DNA of 64,000 nt from Gemmatimonadota bacterium. Its GTDB lineage: Bacteria; Gemmatimonadota; Gemmatimonadetes; Gemmatimonadales; GWC2-71-9. Shown piece after piece: positions 35,512 to 45,700 of this stretch; positions within the stretch are counted from its first letter, which is position 1, and every line of letters starts with the position of its first letter. Both the position numbers and the translations under genes were made by a program. The notes under the pieces were generated by a model. The model ran no database searches and was not told the DNA's origin. It worked only from the letters and a program-made list of their open reading frames with translations. Where the stretch lies: assembly GCA_022710485.1 (NCBI GenBank), contig JAKLGU010000003.1:62001-126000 (forward strand). Direction: 5' to 3'.

Positions 35512-37089
35512 ATGCCCGCCCCCGCCACGAGCACGCTCGAGCGACTCCTCTCCCCGGGCGCGCTCACCGTCCTTGCCGTCCTGAGCGGCTGGGCCGGCAT
35601 CTACCTCCTCTGGCGCCAGAGCCTCGTCGGCCTCTTCTTGGCGGTCCTCACGACCGCCCTCGCCTGGGCCGGGTACCGCCGCGGCCAGCTGCTGGCCCGC
35701 CGCCAGGCGCGCTCGCTCCGCCACGCGCTGGCCGCCTCGTCGGCCCGTAACCGCGAGCTCGAGCGGCTGCGCCGCCTCGCCGCCAGCCTCCTGGCCGGCC
35801 GGAGTCTCGAGAGCATCCTCACCGAGGTCACCCAGGCCGCCGCCGACCTGCTCGAGAGCGAGGCCGCCCTGGTAGCGCTGGTGGTCGAGGAAGGGCGATT
35901 CCTCCGAATCGCCGCCGGGAGCGGCCCGCTCGCTCCCGTCATCGGGCAGCTGCTCCCCGTGGATCACTCGCTGTCCGGCTGGGTGGTGCTCAGCGACCAG
36001 TCCCTCATCAGCGAGAACATGGACGCCGACCCGCGGAGCTTTCGTCCCGAGGGGACGCCGGCCTCCCTCCGCACCGCCGCCCTGGTGCCGCTCCGATCGG
36101 CCGGGATGGTCGTCGGGACAATGAGCGTGCACAACCGCCGCGACGGCCGGCAGTACGACGACGACGCGCTGCAGCTGCTCCAGACCCTCGGCGACCAGGT
36201 GGTGGTGGCCATCGACCGCACCAACGTGCTCGAGGAGAGCCGCCGGAACGAGCACGCACTCGCCTTGAAGAACCGCGAGCTGGTGCGCGCCACGCTGCTC
36301 AAGAGCCAGTTCCTGGCCAACATGTCCCACGAACTCCGCACCCCGCTCAACGCCATCAACGGGTTCTCCGACCTCCTGCTGACCGAGGCGGCCGGCCCCG
36401 TCAACCCGGAGCAACGCGAATTCCTCGAGGCCGTGCTGCGCAACGGCCGCCACCTCCTCGACCTGATCAACAGCGTCCTCGACCTTTCGAAGATCGAGGC
36501 CGGCGCCATGACGCTCCAGCTCGCGCCCACCGACCTGCAGGAGGCCGTCACCGAGGCAGTGGCGGACACGGCGAGCCTCCGGACCGTCCGCCGGCAGGAA
36601 TGCTCCGTCGAGGTGGACTCCGGTGGCCTGGTAGCGGTGGTCGACGGGCTCCGCGTCAAGCAGGTCCTCATCAACCTGCTCTCGAACGCCTCCAAGTTCA
36701 CGCCGGAAGGGGGGCAGGTCCGCCTCGCCGTCGTGCGCACGCGGGCGCCCCTTCCGATCCCCTCCGGCCCCGATGGCGACGGGGCCCGCCTCCTGTCGCG
36801 CGACGCCATCTGGATCTCGGTCAGCGACACCGGCATCGGCTTCCGGCCCGAGGACACCGCCAAGCTCTTCCAGGAGTTCAGCCAGGTGGACAGCTCGGCC
36901 AGCCGGCAGCAGCAGGGCACCGGCCTCGGCCTGGCGCTCAGCAAGCGCTTCGTCGAGCTGCACGGCGGCACCATCGGCGCCGAATCGATCTACGGCCGCG
37001 GCAGCACCTTCTGGTTCATCCTGCCGGTGGACGGTCCCCTATCGGTGCAGGCGGCCGCCGCGCCGTCGCCGGTCGACGAGGCCCACTGA
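35512..37089 (+). CDS. membrane sensor histidine kinase with GAF domain
   Basis: A 525-residue histidine kinase. Two membrane helices lie near residues 15-60 (LTVLAVLSGWAGIYLLW and VGLFLAVLTTALAWAGY), then a coiled segment, a GAF domain (about 100-240), the HisKA dimerisation helix with the phospho-His in FLANMSHELRTPLNAI, and a HATPase with NLLSNASKF, DTGIGF and GTGLGLALS. No response regulator adjoins it, so its partner lies elsewhere. ATG 35512 is chosen because it starts the first helix; the longer frame covers the ferredoxin gene. It overlaps the next gene at TGATG. Confidence 0.92.
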   Translation: MPAPATSTLERLLSPGALTVLAVLSGWAGIYLLWRQSLVGLFLAVLTTALAWAGYRRGQLLARRQARSLRHALAASSARNRELERLRRLAASLLAGRSLESILTEVTQAAADLLESEAALVALVVEEGRFLRIAAGSGPLAPVIGQLLPVDHSLSGWVVLSDQSLISENMDADPRSFRPEGTPASLRTAALVPLRSAGMVVGTMSVHNRRDGRQYDDDALQLLQTLGDQVVVAIDRTNVLEESRRNEHALALKNRELVRATLLKSQFLANMSHELRTPLNAINGFSDLLLTEAAGPVNPEQREFLEAVLRNGRHLLDLINSVLDLSKIEAGAMTLQLAPTDLQEAVTEAVADTASLRTVRRQECSVEVDSGGLVAVVDGLRVKQVLINLLSNASKFTPEGGQVRLAVVRTRAPLPIPSGPDGDGARLLSRDAIWISVSDTGIGFRPEDTAKLFQEFSQVDSSASRQQQGTGLGLALSKRFVELHGGTIGAESIYGRGSTFWFILPVDGPLSVQAAAAPSPVDEAH

Positions 37090-37721
37090 TGCGGCCCCTG
37101 ATCATCGGCGTGGCGGGCGGCTCCGGTTCGGGCAAGACCACCGTGGCGATGGCCATCCACGAGCGGCTGGGCGTCGACGCCGTCTTCCTCGACCAGGACG
37201 CCTACTACGGCGACCTCGGGCACCTTCCCTTCGAGGAACGGGTCCGGACCAACTTCGACCACCCGGACGCGATCGACACCGACCTGATGGTGGCGCACCT
37301 CGAGGCGTTGGCCGCAGGCCAGGCCATCGAGAAGCCCACCTACGACTTCGCGCGGCACACCCGCGCCGAGGCGACGGTGCGTGTGGAGCCGAGGGACGTC
37401 ATCCTCGTGGACGGCATCCTCATCTTCGCCGACGCTCGGCTCCGGCGGCTCTTCGACGTCAAGGTGTTCGTGGACGTGGCCGACGACCTCCGCTTCATCC
37501 GCCGGATGCAGCGCGACGTGTCTGAGCGTGGCCGGTCGGTGGAATCGATCGTCGCGCAGTATTTGGGGACGGTGCGCCCCATGCACCTCGAGTTCGTCGA
37601 GCCCTCCAAGCGCTACGCCGACATCATCGTGCCTGAGGGGGGCCGGAATACCATCGCCATCCAGATGCTGGAGGCGCGCGTGGCAGCGGAGATCGCCCGC
37701 CGGCGCGCCGGGCGGGGCTGA
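37089..37721 (+). CDS. udk: uridine kinase
   Basis: A 210-residue nucleoside kinase that phosphorylates uridine and cytidine in pyrimidine salvage. Walker A is GGSGSGKTT near residue 10; the substrate site shows DQDAYYGDL and TNFDHPDAID, and the LVDGILIF and RRMQRDVSERGRS segments match UMP kinase-type uridine kinases. Length is typical. ATG 37089 overlaps the kinase stop; the longer open frame upstream is a shadow. Translational coupling to a sensor kinase is unusual. Confidence 0.93.
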   Translation: MRPLIIGVAGGSGSGKTTVAMAIHERLGVDAVFLDQDAYYGDLGHLPFEERVRTNFDHPDAIDTDLMVAHLEALAAGQAIEKPTYDFARHTRAEATVRVEPRDVILVDGILIFADARLRRLFDVKVFVDVADDLRFIRRMQRDVSERGRSVESIVAQYLGTVRPMHLEFVEPSKRYADIIVPEGGRNTIAIQMLEARVAAEIARRRAGRG

Positions 37722-37798
37722 CCGCCGGGTTGTTTCCCGGCCGCTGGCCGGACTAAGTTACGTGCTGTCCCGATATCTACCCCCAAGGAGATTGCCCC

Positions 37799-38263
37799 AT
37801 GCGTCGCTCAACCGCCATGCTCGCCCTCGCCGCGACCCTCGCCATTCCGGCCGTGGCGTCCGCGCAGGCTACCGATCTCGCCGTCACCCGCCAGCAGATC
37901 CAGGCCGACCGCCAAGCCATTGTCGCCCAGAACCTCCCGCTCACCGAGGCCCAGGCCACCGCGTTCTGGCCGCTGTACCAGGCGTACCGGGCGGAAGTCG
38001 TCAAGCTCGGCGACCAGCGCGTCGCGGCGATCATGGCTCCCACGGCTGGCGACACGGCCACCGACAAGGAGCTGGAGACCATGCTGACCAAGTGGGTCAA
38101 GGCGGGCGAGGACTACGCCAAGCTGCAGGGGGCGTGGATCAAGAAGTTCGAGACCGTCCTCGGCTCAAAGGGAACCATCCGGTTCTACCAGATCGAGTCC
38201 CGTCTCGACCTGATCGTCCAGGCCGCCATGGCATCCGAGATCCCGCTCGTGCCGGTGAAGTGA
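37799..38263 (+). CDS. small exported helical protein, conserved but uncharacterised
   Basis: A 154-residue secreted protein (signal MRRSTAMLALA to ASA). The mature sequence is helical and contains LTEAQATAFWPLYQAYRAEVVKLGDQR, a pattern shared by a family of uncharacterised periplasmic proteins distantly like Spy/CpxP. AAGGAG stands eight bases before ATG 37799. Its stop overlaps the start of the multihaem cytochrome, so the two are translated together, and it may assist that cytochrome. Confidence 0.7.
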   Translation: MRRSTAMLALAATLAIPAVASAQATDLAVTRQQIQADRQAIVAQNLPLTEAQATAFWPLYQAYRAEVVKLGDQRVAAIMAPTAGDTATDKELETMLTKWVKAGEDYAKLQGAWIKKFETVLGSKGTIRFYQIESRLDLIVQAAMASEIPLVPVK

Positions 38264-40581
38264 CCCTGACCACCGCACACAAATCGCCCCGGCGTGGCCT
38301 CCTGGCCATTGCCGGGGCGATTGGCGTCCTGGCTCTCGGCGCCTGCGCGCCGAAGGCCGCGCCGAGGGCCGAGTACGTCGGCCGGGTGGCGTGCGCGTCC
38401 TGCCACGCCGCCGAGGACTCGCTGTGGCAGGGGTCGCACCACGCCGTGGCCATGGAGGTGGCCGACACGACCACGGTCCTCGGCGACTTCAACGACGCAT
38501 CGTACACCTACAACGGCGTCACCTCGCGGTTCTTCCGCCGGGACGGCCGGTTCTGGGTGGCCACCGATGGCCCCGACGGGGCGCTCACTGAATTCCCGGT
38601 CAGCTACACCTTCGGGGTCTACCCGCTCCAGCAATACCTGATCGCGTTTCCGCGCGGACGCTACCAGGCGCTGGGCATCGCCTGGGACACCCGCGCCCGG
38701 TCCGAGGGAGGGCAGCGCTGGTACCACCTCTATCCGGACGAGAAGGTGGACCACCGCGACGTGCTCCACTGGACCGGCATGCTGCAGAACTGGAACTTCA
38801 TGTGTGCCCAGTGCCACTCGACCAACCTGCAGAAGGGGTACGTCGAGGCGGCGGACAGCTACGCGACGACCTGGTCCGAGATCGACGTCTCGTGCGAGGC
38901 CTGTCACGGGCCGGGCAGCGCGCACGTCGCCCTCGCGGAACGGCGGAAGGGTGCCACCGATGGCTGGACCGGCGGCAGCGGCCTGACCGTCTCATTCCGC
39001 GATTCCGCCTCGACCGACTGGGTGATGGACACCGCCGTCGGCATCGCGCACCGTAGCGCGCCGCGGTCGAACCGGATGGAGGTGGAAACCTGCGGGCTCT
39101 GCCACGCGCGGCGAGGGCAGGTGTGGCCGGATTCGGGCGCGGGGCAGCTCCTCGCGCAGACCCAGCGGGTGGCGCTTCTCGACGAGGGGCTCTACTTCGC
39201 CGACGGCCAACAGCACGACGAAGTGTACGAGTACGGCTCCTTCTTGCAGAGCAGGATGTACCGCGCCGGGGTGACCTGCAGCGACTGCCACGATGCGCAC
39301 CGCAGCACCACGCGTCTGGCCGGGAACGCCGTCTGCGCCACCTGCCACCTGCGCGCGAAGTACGACACGACGGCGCACACCCACCACGGCACCAGCACCT
39401 CGGGCGGAATGTGCGTGGACTGTCACATGCCCGCCCGGAACTACATGGGGGTGGACGCCCGCCGCGACCACGGCATGAAAGTGCCGCGTCCCGATCTCAC
39501 CAGCGCGCTCGGGACGCCTGACGCCTGTTCCGGCTGCCATGCCGACAAGCCGGCGGCGTGGTCGGCGGCCGCCGCCGAGCGGTGGTACGGGGTGCCCCCG
39601 GCCGATCCGATGCCCGCCGCGGTGGCCATCGCCGGCGCGTGGTCGCGCACGCCGGGCGCCGGGGACGCGCTCGTGGCCATCTCCCGCGACACCGCGCGCC
39701 CAGGCATCACCCGCGCCACCGCCCTGGCGCTGATGCCGCAGAATCCTGCCCGTTACACCGTGAGCGCCATCCAGGTGGCCGTCGGCGACCGGGACCCGCT
39801 GATCCGCCGCGCGGCCGCCGAGCAGATCGAGGCGCTCGACCCGGCGATGCGCGCGCCGCTCGCCCTGCCCCTCCTGCTCGACTCCGTCCGAACGGTGCGG
39901 CTCGCCGCGCTGCCCGCCCTGGCGGGGCTTCCCGACTCGGGATGGACGGACAAGCAGCGCGACGCGTTCGCGCGGGTCCTTGCGGAGTACCGCGCCTCGC
40001 AGCTGTTCAACGCGGACCGGCCGGAATCGTGGGCCAACCTGGGCAACCTCGATGCGCGCATGGGCCAGTCGGCCGCCGCGGAAGGGGAATTCGCCCGGGC
40101 GGTCCGGCTGCAGCCGCAGTTCGTCCCGGCGTACATGCAGCTCGCGGAGCTCTACCGCACCTCCGGACGCGAGGCCTCGGCGGACTCGGTGCTGCGTCTC
40201 GGACTCGAGCGCGTCCCCGCCAACACCGACCTGCAGTACCAGCTCGGCCTGGCGCTCATCCGGCAGGGGAAAAAGGCCGACGCGCTCGCGTTGCTGAAGG
40301 CGGCGGCGGAGTCCGGCAACTCGCACTACGCCTACGTGTACGGCGTGGCGCTCTTCGACGGCGGACAGGGTGCGCTGGCAGTCACGACGCTGCGGAAGGC
40401 GCTGGCCGCCGCGCCGGACGACCGGGAGCTCCTGTACGGGCTGGCGTCCATCGCCGCGGCCGCCGGCCAGCGCGAAGTCGCGCTCGGGGCTGCTCGGCGA
40501 CTGGCCAAGCTGGATCCGGGCAACCAGGAGGTCCAGCAGTTCCTGGCGCAGTTGGAAGGCGGGATGCCAGCGCCGCAGTAG
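38260..40581 (+). CDS. exported eight-haem cytochrome c with HEAT-like and TPR domains
   Basis: A 773-residue periplasmic protein. The signal (PRRGLLAIAGAIGVLALGAC) has a lipobox-like Cys. Eight CxxCH sites follow: CASCH, CAQCH, CEACH, CGLCH, CSDCH, CATCH, CVDCH and CSGCH. After the cytochrome part (to about residue 440) comes a HEAT-like helical region, then TPR units (ESWANLGNLDARMGQSAAAEGEFARAVRL and others) to the C-terminus. Such proteins combine electron transfer with a protein-binding scaffold. The acceptor is unknown; no c-type biogenesis or reductase genes lie next to it. GTG 38260 overlaps the previous stop. Confidence 0.88.
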   Translation: MTLTTAHKSPRRGLLAIAGAIGVLALGACAPKAAPRAEYVGRVACASCHAAEDSLWQGSHHAVAMEVADTTTVLGDFNDASYTYNGVTSRFFRRDGRFWVATDGPDGALTEFPVSYTFGVYPLQQYLIAFPRGRYQALGIAWDTRARSEGGQRWYHLYPDEKVDHRDVLHWTGMLQNWNFMCAQCHSTNLQKGYVEAADSYATTWSEIDVSCEACHGPGSAHVALAERRKGATDGWTGGSGLTVSFRDSASTDWVMDTAVGIAHRSAPRSNRMEVETCGLCHARRGQVWPDSGAGQLLAQTQRVALLDEGLYFADGQQHDEVYEYGSFLQSRMYRAGVTCSDCHDAHRSTTRLAGNAVCATCHLRAKYDTTAHTHHGTSTSGGMCVDCHMPARNYMGVDARRDHGMKVPRPDLTSALGTPDACSGCHADKPAAWSAAAAERWYGVPPADPMPAAVAIAGAWSRTPGAGDALVAISRDTARPGITRATALALMPQNPARYTVSAIQVAVGDRDPLIRRAAAEQIEALDPAMRAPLALPLLLDSVRTVRLAALPALAGLPDSGWTDKQRDAFARVLAEYRASQLFNADRPESWANLGNLDARMGQSAAAEGEFARAVRLQPQFVPAYMQLAELYRTSGREASADSVLRLGLERVPANTDLQYQLGLALIRQGKKADALALLKAAAESGNSHYAYVYGVALFDGGQGALAVTTLRKALAAAPDDRELLYGLASIAAAAGQREVALGAARRLAKLDPGNQEVQQFLAQLEGGMPAPQ

Positions 40582-40599
40582 GTCGATCCGGCCGTTGGA

Positions 40600-41409
40600 T
40601 CAGGGGGGGGCCGGCGGAGTCTTCGGCGCCGGGGGCGGGATGGCGGGCGGATTCCACGGCGCCGAGAGGTACGCCACCGCGGCCGGCCGGTCGGGCAGGA
40701 AGCCCTGGTAGTCCTTCTCGAGGTCGAACGTTTCGGGATTGTGCGGGCGCTCGGTCACCAGGGCGTCGTGCAGGCACCACTTGGCGCCTGCCGCGCACCC
40801 CGACCGTGCGGCGTTCACCTCGAGCACACCACCCGCCGAGGCATACCGCGCCCCGAGCGCCATCATCGTGGCAGCGTTGGCCGAGAGGGTGCCGGTGGTG
40901 CTGTCGTCCGCATAGACGAAGTACGCCCGCCGCAGTCGAGCTACGATCTCCGGCGTCAGCCCGGACTCCCCGCCATCCAGGTCGTAGTACACGGTCCGCC
41001 GGAGCAACGCCAGGCCCCTCCCCTCCATCGCCGCAAGCTCCGCGAACAGTTCATGCGCGACGAAACTGCCGCTGGAGTGGGCGGCGATAATGACGAGGCC
41101 TCGCTGCCGGGTCAGCAAGTGACTCGCCAGCGCGGCGTTCCCGATTTCCCGGCCGGCATAGTCCACCTCCGCCGGGCCGCGCACCGCGCAGAGGTATCGA
41201 ATGCCCCGCCGCGAGAGCGCGGTGCGATAGATTTCGTCCACCCAGGCGCGGGCCCACGCCTCCTTGACCCCCCACCCCCCGTAGGCGATGAACGTCCCAT
41301 AGACGCCGGTGCGGCCGGTATCTCGGCAGGACACGCCGGCGCCGACCGCCGTCCAGCCAGGTGCGGCGGTCCAGAGCGTGGAAACGAACGCCAGCAGTGC
41401 CCCGATCAT
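40600..41409 (-). CDS. exported alpha/beta-hydrolase-like protein
   Basis: A 269-residue protein with a short hydrophobic N-terminus (MIGALLAFVSTLWTAAPG), probably a signal. AAHSSGSFVAHEL near 105 has the shape of a nucleophile elbow (Gly/His-x-Ser-x-Gly), DYAGREIGN precedes it and DLDGGESG near 145 could give an acid. The C-terminus is proline-rich and ends beside an eight-G tract. Possible serine hydrolase; substrate unknown. It is divergent from the RND adaptor gene. Confidence 0.6.
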   Translation of the reverse strand: MIGALLAFVSTLWTAAPGWTAVGAGVSCRDTGRTGVYGTFIAYGGWGVKEAWARAWVDEIYRTALSRRGIRYLCAVRGPAEVDYAGREIGNAALASHLLTRQRGLVIIAAHSSGSFVAHELFAELAAMEGRGLALLRRTVYYDLDGGESGLTPEIVARLRRAYFVYADDSTTGTLSANAATMMALGARYASAGGVLEVNAARSGCAAGAKWCLHDALVTERPHNPETFDLEKDYQGFLPDRPAAVAYLSAPWNPPAIPPPAPKTPPAPP

Positions 41410-41551
41410 GTCGCGATGTGACTCCCGGAACGTGCTTGACGGCGCCCAGCAAGCGGGGCACGTTTCCCCGAAGCGTCGAAGTGCCGTTGGTTCTCCGAAA
41501 CGTAACCGCCTCCCACGGGAGGCGGACCGCATTCCACGTGAGGACGTGCGC

Positions 41552-42703
41552 GTGCCATTTCCGAAGCGCCCCACCCGGTCTTTCGCCATGTTCGGGGTGG
41601 CGTTCGCCGCCGCGTGCGGCGGCTCCGAGGCACCGCAACTTCCGCCCCCGAACGTCACCATCGTGACGACGGCCGCCACCGACATTCCCGCCAGCGTCGA
41701 GTTGGTCGGCCAGGGCGCGGCCTCGAAGTTCATCGAAGTCCGCTCCCAGCTCAACGGCGTGATCGTGGCCCGGCCGTATCGCGAGGGAAGCGACGTCGAC
41801 AAGGGCGAATTGCTCTTCCAGCTCGACCCCACCGTCTACGAGGCGACCTACCGCAGCGCCAAGGCGGCGGCCGAGAACGCCCGGGCGAGGCTCGATAACG
41901 CCCAGCGCACGCTGAAGCGCCTCACGCCGCTGCTTGCAGAGGGCGCGGTGTCGCAGAAGGACGTGGACGACGCCACCACGGAAGTCCAGCAAGCCCAGGC
42001 CAGCTACGCCGAGGCACAGGCCAACGCCGATCGAGCGGAAAAGGACTTCAACGACACCAACATCCGGGCCGAGATCCCGGGTCGCGTGGGGCGTGCGCTG
42101 CTGCCGCTCGGGGCGCGGGTCACGGGCCCGGCGGACATCCTGACCGACTTACAGCAGATCGACCCGATCTACGTCTACTTCAGCCCGTCCGACCGCGACC
42201 TGCTCCGTACGCGGCGGGAGCGCGAGGAGGGCAAGCTGATCTTCCCCCGCGGCCGGCTGCAGGTGGAGGTCCGGCTGTCGGATGGGACGGCGCTCCCGGC
42301 CAAGGGCCAGCTGGACTTCGCCGATCTCTCGCTCGATTCACGCACCGGCACGCAGCAGTACCGCGCGGAGTTCCGCAACCCCGATCGCATCCTCCTGCCT
42401 GGGCAATTTGTCCGGGTGCGGATCCTGGGGATCACGCGGCGAGGAGCCCTCCTGGTCCCGCAGCGGGCCGTGCTCCAGGGCCTGGCGGGCGCCTTCGTCT
42501 ATGTCGTGACCGAGGGCGACACCGCGCGCGCGCGCACCGTGACCGCGACCAGTTGGGAGGGAGGCGGCTGGGTCATCGAGAGCGGGCTCAACCCCGGTGA
42601 ACGGGTCATCGTGGACGGCACCCAGCGGGTCATCGCGGGTCAGCCCGTCCGCATCGTGACCGCGGCGGACTCGGCCTCGGCCCCCGCCGGCGCGACCCCA
42701 TGA
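41552..42703 (+). CDS. RND efflux periplasmic adaptor (MFP, lipoprotein)
   Basis: A 383-residue membrane-fusion protein. The lipoprotein signal ends at FAAAC. The body has the paired lipoyl half-motifs (FIEVRSQLNGVIVARPYREGSDVDKGELLFQLDP), a helical hairpin rich in Ala/Gln (ATYRSAKAAAENARARLDNAQ; VQQAQASYAEAQANADRAEKDF) and the beta-barrel segment LLPGQFVRVRIL. It links the pump at 42700 to the outer-membrane factor. GTG 41552 is chosen because GAGG precedes it and it begins the signal; GTG 41546 is possible. Stop and pump start overlap by four bases. Confidence 0.9.
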   Translation: MPFPKRPTRSFAMFGVAFAAACGGSEAPQLPPPNVTIVTTAATDIPASVELVGQGAASKFIEVRSQLNGVIVARPYREGSDVDKGELLFQLDPTVYEATYRSAKAAAENARARLDNAQRTLKRLTPLLAEGAVSQKDVDDATTEVQQAQASYAEAQANADRAEKDFNDTNIRAEIPGRVGRALLPLGARVTGPADILTDLQQIDPIYVYFSPSDRDLLRTRREREEGKLIFPRGRLQVEVRLSDGTALPAKGQLDFADLSLDSRTGTQQYRAEFRNPDRILLPGQFVRVRILGITRRGALLVPQRAVLQGLAGAFVYVVTEGDTARARTVTATSWEGGGWVIESGLNPGERVIVDGTQRVIAGQPVRIVTAADSASAPAGATP

Positions 42704-45700
42704 GCGAGCACCCCCCCGCACCCGGCGGGACCGCGGGCGGCGGCGCGCCCTACGTCGCCAGGAACCTCTTCATCCGCCGGCCGATCTTCGCCTCGGTCAT
42801 CTCGATCGTGATCCTGCTGATGGGCATCGCGTCCATCATGGCCCTCCCGATCACGCTGTACCCCCGCATCACGCCGCCGAGCGTCCAGGTGACGGCCGTC
42901 TACCCCGGCGCCACGGCCGAAGACGTGGCGGAGGCGGTGGCCGCGCCGATCGAGCAGCAGCTCTCCAGCATGGACGGCCTGCTGTACTTCAAGTCGTCGA
43001 ACGGCAGCGACGGCACGATGAACCTGTCGATCTACTTCGACATCAGCCGCGACCAGGACCTGGCCGCGGTGGACGTGCAGAACCAGGTAAAGCTGGCCGA
43101 GCCGCAGCTGCCCGAGGAGGTCCGGCGCCAGGGCATCACCGTCAAGAAGTCGCAGCCCGACATCCTGCTGATGATCGCGCTGACCTCCGACGACCCCCGC
43201 TACGACGCCGAATACCTCAGCAACTATTCCAAGATCAACCTCGAGGACGAAGTCAAGCGCATCAAGGGCGTGGGCGACGCCTACACCTTCGGCCAGCTCG
43301 AGTTCTCGATGCTGCTCCAGCTCGATCCGGACCGGATGGCACAGCTCGGCCTGACGGTGGCCGACGTCCAGAACGCCGTGCGCGAGCAAAACACGACCAA
43401 CCCCGGCGGGCGGGTGGGCCGTGAGCCGTCACCGCCGGGCACCGACCTGACCCTGCCGGTGACCACGAAGGGCCGGCTCAAGACCGAGGCGGAGTTCGGC
43501 AACATCATCCTCCGCACCGGCCGGGACGGCGCGGTGCTCCGGATGTCCGACGTGGCGAACGTCACGCTCGGCGCCCGCAATTACGACCTGATCGGCCGCC
43601 TCAACGGGGAGCCCAACGCGCTCCTCCTGGTCTACCTCCGGGCCGGCGCCAACGCGCTCGAGGTCAAGGACAAGATCCTCACTCGCCTCGACGAACTGGC
43701 CGCCAACTTCCCGCCGGGTGTCGCGTACACCGTGTCGTACGACACGACGCCATTCATCACCGCCTCCATCGAGGAGGTGATCCACACGCTCGGCGAGGCG
43801 ATGCTCCTGGTCACGCTGGTGGTGTTCATCTTCCTCCAGAGCTGGCGGACCACGCTGATCCCGCTGCTCGCCGTGCCCGTATCCATCGTCGGCACCTTCG
43901 CCGGGATGGCGCTCCTCGGCTTCTCGATCAACATCCTCACCCTGTTCGGGCTGGTGCTGGCCATCGGCATCGTGGTGGACGACGCGATCATCGTCATCGA
44001 GAACGTCGAGCGGATCATGGCCACCGAGCACGTGGGCGTGGTGGAGGCCACCGACAAGGCGATGACGCAGGTGTCCGGCGCGCTCATCGCCATCGTGCTG
44101 GTGCTGGCGGCGGTGTTCATTCCGGTTGGGTTCATGGGCGGCATCACCGGCGCCATGTTCATGCAGTTCGCCGTCACGATCGTGGTGTCCGTCATCCTCT
44201 CGGGCATCGTGGCGCTGACCCTCACCCCGGCGCTCTGCACCCTGCTCATCAAGGACGAGCACCCCACCAAGGGACGGTTCTTCACCGCGTTCAACAACGC
44301 CTTCGACCGCTTTACTGCCACCTATGTGGGCGGCGTGCGGGGCGTCCTCGGGCGGCCCAAGAGCTTCCTGGCGGCGTTCGCGGTCATTCTGGCCCTGATC
44401 GTGATGCTCTTCAAGACGACCCCCGGCGGGTTCGTCCCGACCGAGGACAAGGGCTACTTCGCGCTCGGGGTGAACTTGCCAGCGGGGGCCTCGCGGCAGC
44501 GATCGGATTCGGTCGTGGCCAAGATCGAGCGAATCGTGGCGAGCAAGCCGGGGGTCCGGAACGTCATTTCGCTGGTCGGGTTCGACTTCATCATGAATGC
44601 CAACCTGACGCACGCCACGACGATGTTCGTGATGCTCGAGCCGTGGGAGGAGCGGACGGACGAGGCGACCAGCATCGGTGGCATCATCGACGCGGTCAAT
44701 CGCGACCTTTCCCAGCTGCCCGAGGCCACCGCCTTCGCCTTCAACCTCCCAGAGATCTCCGGCATGGGCACCACCGCCGGCCTCGAGATGAACCTGCTCG
44801 ATCGCTCGGGCGGCAGCGTGAAGGAGTTCGCCGGCGTGGTCGGGGAATACGTCGCCGCCGCGCGGCAGTCCCCCGATGTGTCCAGGCCGCGAGCCCTGAT
44901 CAGCGTCAATACGCCGCAGGTGTACGTCACCGTGGACCGCGAGAAGGTCAAGAGCCTCGGCGTGTCGCTGACCGACGTGTTCCAGACCCTGCAGACGATG
45001 CTCTCCGCCGTGTACATCAACGACTTCAACCTCTTCGGGCGCACCTACCGGGTGCAGGCCGAGGCGCAGCCGCAGTTCCGGGTCACACCGGCGGACATCG
45101 GCAAGCTCTACGTGCCGGCCCCCGGCGGGGCCATGGTGCCGATCTCGGCCCTCTCCACCACCGAGTTCATCGGCGGCCCGTCGGTCGTCAGCCGCTTCAA
45201 CGGCTTCACGTCGGCGCTGGTCACCGCGGAGCCCGGTGCCGGCAAGAGCAGCGGACAGATGATGGCGGCCGTGGAATCGGCGGCGCAGTCCTTCGCCGAC
45301 CGGGGCGTCGCCTACGCCTACAGCGGCCAGTCCTACCAGGAAAAGCTCGCGCAGGGCCAGGGAAACACCGTCTTTATCCTGGGCATCGTGCTGGTCTTCC
45401 TGGTGCTCGCCGCCCAGTACGAGAGCTGGTCCATTCCCTTCGGCGTGATCCTCGGCGTCCCGTTCGGCGTCGTGGGAGCGCTGATCGGCATCCTGCTCCG
45501 CGGTGTGCCGAACGACCTCTACTTCCAGATCGGCCTGGTCACGGTCATCGGCCTCGCCGCCAAGAACGCGATCCTGATCGTGGAGTTCGCCAACTCGCTC
45601 CGCGTCGCCGGCGCGACCGTGCGGGAAGCCGCGCTCGAGGCCGCCAAGGACCGGTTCCGTCCGATCCTCATGACCTCGTTCGCCTTCATCCTCGGCGTCG

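Noticed and set aside
37381..40581. A 1066-codon open frame starting in the uridine kinase gene
   Set aside because: Its first 293 codons are in another frame of the uridine kinase and small-protein genes; the signal peptide of the cytochrome begins at GTG 38260.
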